From the NCBI GenBank assembly GCA_051453625.1, contig JBOZIK010000001.1, forward strand, positions 166,590,674-166,654,673: a stretch of DNA of 64,000 nt. Reading direction: 5' to 3'. This DNA is from Welwitschia mirabilis. Its lineage: Eukaryota; Gnetophyta; Gnetopsida; Welwitschiales. Shown in pieces: positions 57,088 through 64,000 of the stretch. Under the pieces are notes generated by a model. The model did not search any database. It was not told the origin of the DNA and saw only the letters and a list, made by a program, of their open reading frames with translations. Each line of letters opens with the position of its first letter. The first letter of the stretch is position 1. Made by a program: the position numbers and the translations under genes.

Positions 57088-58879
57088 AGTAATTATCACT
57101 TAGAGGCTATGTGTCAGTGATGTCTTTCATGTCATTAAAGGCATAGCTTGTTCCTAGCTTCATTGTGCATATAATACCTAGAATCATTGTGCATACAGTA
57201 CTGCTACATGATCATTTCACTTTTTAGGATCTCGGTGTGTTTGGGGGGTGGAAGCAAGTAAGTCCATCGTTGAGTAGCCTTTAATCTTATTATTCATTAA
57301 GTCAAAACATAAAATATACTTGACACTGTCATAATCACTGCCTTTTTGAATGGTAATTTATGAAGTTTTTACATCATGTCATATATTATTAATTAGGTGA
57401 TTTTTTTTTATGGTTTCTACGAAGGAACTTTACTAGGTTAGAATTTGGGATAGGTACATAACCTTCTTCATCTTCTTAGTTATTTGTTTTCATTTTTTTT
57501 GTGTTTCCTAGTTATTTTGTTTGGTATCTCAAAGTCATTTCTATATTCTTTTAACATAATATTCAAGACTTGATCATTTAATAGTTTTCTTATTGTCTTT
57601 TTATTTCCAAGTATAGTTTCTCTCTATAAATATTGATTTTCATTTTATCACTTTACCTATGTTCCTTTAGCATATTTTTGACTTTTCACACATCCCCTTA
57701 CAAATCTTGAATGCTTACTAAGTTTGAGGACATTTGAGGATTTTAAGTTTAGGCACATTTGAGGATGTTCCTTAGTATTGCTGCTCTCTACTTGATGCAT
57801 TATCATTGCAGTATCCTATACTCCTTTTCTCTTGCCTTGAGTTTTTTCCACTTTTGACTCCTTTACCATAATTCTTTTGATGATGATTCTTCACTTTTAG
57901 CTATTTTTTAAACTTTATGGTAGCTTCTTGTGATCTTATTATTGCTATCATTGACTATATAAATCTACCTTGACTTTATTATTTTGTTAAATCTTTGTTT
58001 TTTGATCATCATCCTATGTCTGTGATCTAGATGATAACTTGGACAATACCAACTTCTTCTTATACTATCACAATATAGAATGTATTGATTCACAAGTATA
58101 CGGTAGAACATACTTCTGAGATATTTTTGAGCTAAAAATTTAATTATGGGGGTTATTTTTAAGCTTTTATGATACATATATAAGATGTATTGGTTTAGTT
58201 ATGATTTCATATTATGTGTGTGATATGGATTATGGTATTTATTAGTAGGACATACAATAGATAGTAGGCTTTAATATGCACTTTCCAAATGAAGATGTGC
58301 ATTCTTCTTTTTCACTTTCACATATGAGCTCCCATGTAGACTTTGCTATAACACCATGAGGGGAGTAATATTATGATCATTTTTTATGTTTATACCCCTT
58401 GTAGATTGTACTTAAACTCACTATTATTTTATAAACATCATTTTGAGTTATCACTGTTTTTGATTATATAGATACATCATCATTTTATGAGTTATCATGG
58501 TTATATCTTATGACCATTTTTATGTAGTACATTTAATGTTTATGTTGTAATATGTTAAAGGTTTTAAGTGGAGGGCTAACAAATATTTTAATACTTGAAT
58601 TTTTCTAATGATGTTATTCACAGGAATTTGAATTTCATACTATTTATTTAAGCCTGTCATTCTGATAGTTGTTTAGAAAGCATACAAGATGACTACCCTA
58701 TTACACATCCTATAAGGTACTACATTAGTTAATCAATTTTTACACTTGATCCTACATGGCAAATATTTATGAGCTTAATGTATGTTTCCCTAGTTACTAT
58801 TTATCTTAGTCAAATTAAATCACTATTTATAGTTGATCACTCACTTTTTTAGGGACTAACAAGGCTAAGTGGAGGGCTA
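57088..58879 (+). other. E3 3' non-coding region and polypurine-like tract
   Basis: No coding domain is seen. The last 300 bp match, in reverse, the sequence beside the E5 LTR (63,126-63,430). AAGTGGAGGGCTA ends it directly before the LTR. Confidence 0.65.
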
Positions 58880-60249
58880 TGTTACAATGCCAAATTATAT
58901 GTATTTGATGGAGTAGTTTGAGTACTTTTGTAGGACATTTAGATAGGTTTAGATGAAATTCTAATAATTATGGAGAGTTAATGGGTGATCATAAAAACAT
59001 ATAATTCTTGACCTATTTGAAGCTATTTTAGGAAATTTTGATACCTAGCATTTTGAGGAGAAGGCCAATGATCTAAGAAGCTAATTTCTCTTAGCTGGAG
59101 AGCTTAGGAAGCTTGTCAGTTCTTATGTCATCCCCACGATAGTTGGGATGACAGTGACNNNNNNNNNNNNNNNNNNNNNNNNNNNNNNNNNNNNNNNNNN
59201 NNNNNNNNNNNNNNNNNNNNNNNNNNNNNNNNNNNNNNNNNNNNNNNNNNNNNNNNNNGCTTAGGAAGCTTGTCATTTCTTATGTCATCCCCACGATAGT
59301 TGGGATGACAGTGACATTGACAGGGACTGAGGCTACCAGGTTAACAACTGATAAGTCATTTTTTATTGTGGCATATCATCCCAAGAGTTGCCTAGATGAT
59401 AGTCAAGATGATAGGTATTTTATATGAACAAAATGAATTATCTTTGTAATGGATTTAAGCACCCCATGTGGCCTGCTAGGGTTCATTTATGAATACTAGG
59501 ATTTTGCTTCTAAAATATTCAATGTAAACTATAAATACTAGCTTTCCCTCACTTCAAGATCATCTTTTGTATTGAAGAGTCTTATGATGGGAGATTAAGG
59601 GACAAGAGGTCTATGTTATGCTATAGAAAGAAGTCTTCTTTGGTGTTGGGCTGTGTATCCTCCACTAAGATTCTACTACTTTGTAAGTGAATGTTGGTTT
59701 GAGATTAATAAAAATATTGATTTACTTCTCTTATGTGCATCCCCCTTATGGTTTATGTTGGTTATAATTTCGTGAAAATTTTATAATTGATCTAGGTTAT
59801 AAGAGAAACCTTTGATAGGTTGATATTATTAGTGTAATACTTGTATTGTATTTCATATTACATTTTCATAACTTAATAATTGCATTTATGTATTTTCTAT
59901 TTGATGTATGTTATATCTTATGTTGGTTAGGGTTAAGTAACAGTTTTTCCTAATTAATATAAGTTATAAGGATTAATCTTGGTGACAGAAAGATTAGTAG
60001 TCAACTAGATTTGCATTTTCATTCATCTTGCATTGTATTTCTACATTATTCTTATTTTATTTGCTTAAAGGAAAATGATCAAAAATACGTTATTAAAATC
60101 AATTTTCTAACTTTTAGCCTAGTGCCTTCGATGGATTACAACACTTAGGTTAACTCTCATATATACTATTACATGTGTTGTGCAAGAATTTTTGTGATTT
60201 ATAGGATTTGCTTAAGGACTTAAGGATTGCATAAATTCACATTGCCACA
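58880..60249 (+). repeat. E3 3' LTR (1,370 bp including a 100-N gap)
   Basis: It starts TGTTACAATGCCAAATTA and ends CATTGCCACA. A TATA box TATAAATA lies at 59,530-59,537. It contains the perfect hairpin GTCATCCC/GGGATGAC (59,127-59,152, with a second copy after the gap). The gap at 59,159-59,258 has 57-bp duplicated flanks. Confidence 0.88.
59159..59258. other. Assembly gap (100 N) with 57-bp duplicated flanks
   Basis: 59,102-59,158 recurs as 59,259-59,315 with one difference. The 5' LTR of the same element has this segment only once, so the second copy is probably an unmerged contig overlap. Confidence 0.95.
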
Positions 60250-60745
60250 ATCCTTCCTTTCTTCTTTAGAAAAAGATACATTTTTATCTATGTTAGTTAT
60301 CTCATTAAATTTACTAAGGTTAAGGTTGTATCTCATAATTCCTCCTAATCTATAGTCATCTTCTCCTTTAAAAATTATATCTATATGTTTGGATCTTTTA
60401 AAAGCCTTATCTATAATGGGAAAACACATTTTACTAGTAAATTTTTTAAGGAACTTTTGCTTAAGTATGGAATCTATCTAAAGATTTTCACTAGGTATCA
60501 TCCTCAATACATTGGCTAAGCTAAAGTAACTAATAGAGAAATTAGTCAAATTCTAATAAAAATCATAAACATAAAGAAAAAAAATTGAAATAAAAAATTA
60601 AATGAAGCTTTATGGAATTATAGAATAACTTAGAAACATAGCATATGATTTACATCTTACAAATTGGTTTATCGAAAAAGAGTTTTTTTTGTCAATTGAA
60701 TTTAGAATTAGAACTTCTAAATTGGCTAAAGAATTAAAATGAAAT
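60250..60745 (+). pseudogene. E1 integrase, second half of the core
   Basis: After a stretch that I cannot align, HFTSKFFKELLLKYGI then RYHPQYIG and AKVTNREI match the core end. The catalytic Glu of the usual GQAEVTNREI is Lys (codon 60,523-60,525). LNEALWNYRIT and FTSYKLVYRK follow. Stops are frequent. It continues the integrase cut at 52,841. Confidence 0.85.
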
Positions 60746-61137
60746 ATGAATGAAGCTCAAAAAGAATGGTTGAAAAATATTAATATTTTAGATGAAAATA
60801 GAAGAGTAGTACTTATACAAAAAGAACTTATACAAGAGAAAACAAAAGTACATTATGAAAATAAAAAAAGAAAAAACAAAGTTCAAGGAGACGATTTAGT
60901 ACTAACTTATGATTCTAAAAAGCTTTATTTAAAACAAAATATGAAGAAATCTAGTTAAAATCATATACAATAATAAAATAGTTGGAAATAAAGCCTTTGA
61001 GATATATGATGCTAATGAAAAAATAACTTATGAAGTAAATGGGAAAAGATTAAAAGTTTATAATGATAATAGAACTTTGCTCAATTACTTAGCAAACCCT
61101 TATATAGTGAAAAGGATGCTTCAACGCTATCAATAAA
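60746..61137 (+). pseudogene. E1 integrase C-terminal region
   Basis: An open stretch to 60,958 gives EWLKNINILDENRRVVLIQK and VQGDDLVLTYDSKKL, matching the pre-C-terminal linker (the family has GDWALLYDSR). After a break, another frame from about 60,968 to a stop at 61,135-61,137 reads KAFEIYDANEKITYEVNGKR and LKVYN, the usual NGxRLKxY ending. No chromodomain is present, which fits the Tat/Athila branch. Confidence 0.85.
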
Positions 61138-61866
61138 ATAAATTCTAAAAAAATAATAAAATCATGTATTTTATTTAAAGATGTTTTGATTTGTTAATTT
61201 GTTAAGTTATCTAACATAAATTTGGATGATTTTTAAAATGAGGAGCTAACTTGATAAGATTTTAACAAGGGATTATCCTTTGTTCTTTTTAACAGGACTA
61301 AAAAATACATTTCATTACATGATAGAGTGGGGAAAAAAATGAAAAAAGGAAGAGAGAAGAGAGGGGAGGTGGGAGGGGAAGGAAGAGAAAGAGAGAGAGG
61401 AAAGAAAGGAAAAATGTTCTACAATAAGTGCATCAGGAAAAATATTCTCAATAGGGGCTTTGACAATGTAATATAGTAGTTGCAAGAACTTTACTAGGGG
61501 ATCAATTGGTTATGATATAGATAGAATATCTTATGAGTTTTTACTCCTTTAATAGTGATTGCAATTTACTCATTATGGTTAAAATTTAAGTTGTAATAAC
61601 TAAAGAATGAGAAACAAGTTGCCCGAAGAGTCATTTAAGACATAGCTAGTCACCTAGTCTATGATTATGTATCATAATTGGAGGAAAAACATTTATTCTA
61701 GCATATGATAACATCTGAATTAAAAACATCTAACTTAAATCTAGCTCAACCATTAAATTCTATTTTAGAAAAAAAAGTAAAAAATTCATTTTTTTGAAGT
61801 CATTCAGGTGGGTTTTAATAATTTACTAAGTTGTAAATTATAAATTACTTTAATGAAATTAATATG
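61138..61866 (+). other. E1 3' non-coding region with a GA-rich tract
   Basis: A purine-rich run at 61,327-61,415 (GAAGAGAGAAGAGAGGGGAG and neighbours) precedes the conserved block at 61,458-61,579. A further shared phrase, CATTTAAGACATAGCTAGT, is at about 61,632. No 3' LTR is found before E5 begins. Confidence 0.65.
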
Positions 61867-61871
61867 ATCAT

Positions 61872-63125
61872 TATTGTAGTGTGAATTTATGCAATTCTTA
61901 AGTCCTTAAGTAAATCTTGTAGATCACAAATGCTTTGCAGAAAAATACACATTAGTATAGATGAGATTTAACCCAAATGTCGTAAATCATCAAAGGCACT
62001 AGGATAGAAGTTAGAGAATTGATTTCAAAATATCTTTAGTATTTTTCTTTTAGGTAAATAAAAGTAAAAAATAATGCAAAAATACAATGCAAGATGAATG
62101 CAAATGTAGTGCTTATATATGGAATGCAAATGAAATAACTTTAAGTAATTAATCTATTTGACTACTAAATTTTCTGTTACTAAGATTAGCCTTTATAACT
62201 TAGATCAATTAGGAAAAATTATCACTTAATCCTAACCAATTCAAGCTATAAGATACATCGAATAGAATATAACTAAATGCAATTAGAGAAACGCAATACG
62301 AAATGAAATGCAAGATCTAAACTAGCAACGTCAACCTTAATAAAGGTTTCTCTTATGATCTAAATCAACTATGAAATTGTCATGAAATCATAACCAACCT
62401 AAACCATAAGGGTGATGTATATAAGAAAAGTAAAGCAATTTTTTATTAATTAGGAATGAATCAAACATCTACGTACAAAGTAGCAACATCTCAATAGCCC
62501 AACATCAAAAAAGACTTTTTTCTATAGTTATGGATGGATATCCTTCCCTTTAATCTCTCAACACAAACTTTCTAGTTGAAAGATAAATTTGGGAGTAAGG
62601 GCAAGGAAGTATTTATTAGTTTTACATTAATATTCTAAAAGTAAAACCCTAGAAGTTAGAGATGAAATCCTAGTAGTCCACATGGAGCACATGACTTCAT
62701 TATAAAGATAAGTCATTTTATTCATGTAAAATAGTTATTGTTTTGACTATCGTTCAGATGAATATGGGAATAACGCATATAATAAAAGATGACTCATTAA
62801 TTTTCAGCCTTACAGTGAGTCATGTAGACTTGGTCCAAGTTAGCATCACTATCATCTTGGCTGTGGTGGAAACAACATAGGGGATGACATGCTTCTTAAG
62901 CTTTTTAGATAAGATAAATCAGCTTCTTGAATCATTGGTTTTCTCCTTAAAATGCAAAGTTTTTAAATCTGCTTGAAATACCTCTAAATATGTCAAGGAT
63001 TGAATGTTTTCATGATTATCCCATCAACTCTTCATAATCATTATAATTTCATCTAAATATATCTAAATTTCCTATAAAAGTACTCAAAATATTCCATCAA
63101 ATACATAAAATTTGACATTGTAACA
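61872..63125 (-). repeat. E5 3' LTR (1,254 bp, minus strand)
   Basis: On the minus strand it starts TGTTACAATGTCAAATTT at 63,125 and ends AATTCACACTACAATA at 61,872. The E3 phrases TTAAGGACTTAAGAATTGCA and TGTTGGGCTATTGAGATGTT are present. Confidence 0.88.
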
Positions 63126-63195
63126 TAGTCTCCCACATAGCCTTATTAGTTTTTGACATTGTAACATAGTCCCCCACATAGCCTTATTAGTTTTT
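63114..63195. repeat. 41-bp tandem duplication at the E5 LTR start
   Basis: GACATTGTAACATAGTCTCC recurs 41 bp later as GACATTGTAACATAGTCCCC. The unit joins the first bases of the LTR to its polypurine-like tract. Confidence 0.88.
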
Positions 63196-63199
63196 AACA

Positions 63200-64000
63200 A
63201 AGTAATGAGGAAATACAAATTGTAAGCTAAATTGACTAATATAAACCATAACTAGTGAAACATAATTAAGTTTAGAAATCTTTATGATGTAGGATCAAAT
63301 ATAAAAACTAATTAACTAATGTAGTACCTCTACAGAATGTGTAATAATCAATCATTCTATGTGTCGTTTGGACAATAATAGGAATAATAGACTTATAGAA
63401 TCAGAATGAAAGTCAAATGCCTATGAATATGACTATCAAAAGAATGCAAGTAGTGAAATATTCATTATTCTCCACTTAAAACATTTAACACATTACAAGA
63501 TAAAAATTAAATGTCATACATAAAAATCATCATAAGATACAACTATGCTAACTTAGAAAATGATGATATGTATGTATAATTAGAAATAGTAATAACTCAT
63601 GGTATATAAATTAAATAGTAAGTTTTAAGTATAATCTACCATGGGTAATACATAAAAAATAAGCATAATATTACTTCCCTTATCTATACTCTCATAAATC
63701 TTTTGGACTGCACCTATAAGAAGATCTTATAGCTATTCTACTATGGGCTACTAAATAATACCATAATGCTTATCATATAAATAACATGAAATCATAATCA
63801 AACTAGTGAATCATATATATGTATCATGAAAGATCAAAATAACCCTCCTAATTAAAAGTTTTAAATATTTTAAAAATATCTCAAAAGCATGTCTTGCCCT
63901 CTCCTAAGTGAATCAATACATTCTATATTATAATAACCAAAAAAGAAGCTATTGTCATCCATATCACCATCTAGACAACAAATATAAGAAGACAATTAGA
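63200..64000. other. E5 interior, non-coding part
   Basis: AT-rich sequence with no open frame of note. Its left half matches E3 3' non-coding sequence in reverse. Beyond about 63,450 similarity is weaker by eye. Confidence 0.5.

Larger units (their letters stand above)
52842..60249 (+). mobile_element. Non-autonomous Ty3/gypsy element E3, nested in the E1 integrase
   Basis: LTRs at 52,842-53,952 and 58,880-60,249 flank a 4.9-kb interior. The 5' LTR is followed by a primer-binding site, and the 3' LTR is preceded by AAGTGGAGGGCTA. The interior shares its gag-like, unidentified, integrase-tail and 3' non-coding parts with E2, but has no RT, RNase H, protease or integrase core. The flanking pentamers GTTCT and ATCCT match at only 3 of 5, both differences being transitions, so the duplication is uncertain. 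The split E1 integrase supports the nesting. Confidence 0.88.
41632..61866 (+). mobile_element. Ty3/gypsy host element E1, split by two nested insertions
   Basis: Joining 41,632-44,626, 51,499-52,841 and 60,250-61,866 gives the order gag, zinc knuckle, protease, RT, RNase H, integrase, 3' non-coding block. This is a Ty3/gypsy order with a non-chromodomain integrase end. Element E2 sits in the RT and element E3 in the integrase. A primer-binding-like TGGTGTTAGAAGGAGGG lies at 41,632. The 3' LTR is not visible because element E5 begins at 61,872. Every domain is broken by stops or frameshifts. This is the oldest layer of the stack. Confidence 0.88.
61872..64000 (-). mobile_element. E3-family element E5, minus strand, 3' end only (runs off the window)
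   Basis: The LTR at 61,872-63,125 is an inverted relative of the E3 LTRs. To its right, on the minus strand, lie the same polypurine-like GTGGGAGACTA and a 3' non-coding region that matches E3 upstream of 58,880 (for example GGTACTACATTAGTTAAT and TTGATCCTACAT). The LTR is therefore the 3' LTR and the body lies to the right, beyond 64,000. No coding domain is visible in the part present. Confidence 0.82.

Overview
This window looks like nuclear DNA from a seed plant with a large, AT-rich, repeat-dense genome. The evidence is the transposon content: a plant-type LINE with a DUF4283/zinc-knuckle ORF1, Ty1/copia elements of the Tork/TNT1 type, Ty3/gypsy elements of the Ogre/Tat/Athila (non-chromodomain) branch, and a TRIM. 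I recognise no host protein-coding gene, tRNA or rRNA. The species cannot be named from this sequence. A gymnosperm or gnetophyte-like genome would fit the decay style, but that is a guess.

Layout. 1-3,034: unassigned AT-rich DNA with a 112-bp tandem duplication. 3,035-8,967: a near full-length LINE on the minus strand, with ORF1 and ORF2 overlapping at ATGA. 8,968-17,870: AT-rich filler, microsatellites, small tandem duplications and three large assembly gaps. 17,875-25,449: a Ty1/copia complex with three LTRs. The two outer LTRs pair with each other and share the target-site duplication GTACC. The middle LTR and most of the coding sequence come from an older, more decayed copy, so the scaffold is probably chimeric here. 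26,000-28,025: a minus-strand Ty3/gypsy RNase H-integrase relic. 29,442-29,753: a TRIM with 107-bp LTRs. 30,971 to about 32,570: a probable SIRE-like copia LTR. 32,656-39,703: a minus-strand, pol-less Ty3/gypsy element with two LTRs.

41,632-61,866 is a nested stack. A plus-strand Ty3/gypsy host element (E1: gag, protease, reverse transcriptase, RNase H, integrase) is interrupted in its reverse transcriptase by element E2 (44,627-51,493, exact 5-bp duplication ATGTC). It is interrupted again in its integrase by element E3 (52,842-60,249). E2 and E3 are related non-autonomous elements. They keep gag-like sequence, a shared unidentified protein segment and an integrase C-terminal tail, but have lost protease, reverse transcriptase, RNase H and the integrase core. 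A further E3-family element (E5) enters on the minus strand at 61,872 and runs off the right end.

All elements are inactivated. Many losses look like G-to-A or C-to-T transitions: TGG to TAG stops, catalytic Asp to Asn, catalytic Glu to Lys, zinc-knuckle Cys to Tyr or Arg, and decayed primer-binding sites. This suggests long-term cytosine deamination of methylated, silenced repeats. I found no undescribed functional system. The nearest candidate is the unidentified protein segment conserved between E2 and E3. All coordinates and motif readings were made by eye.
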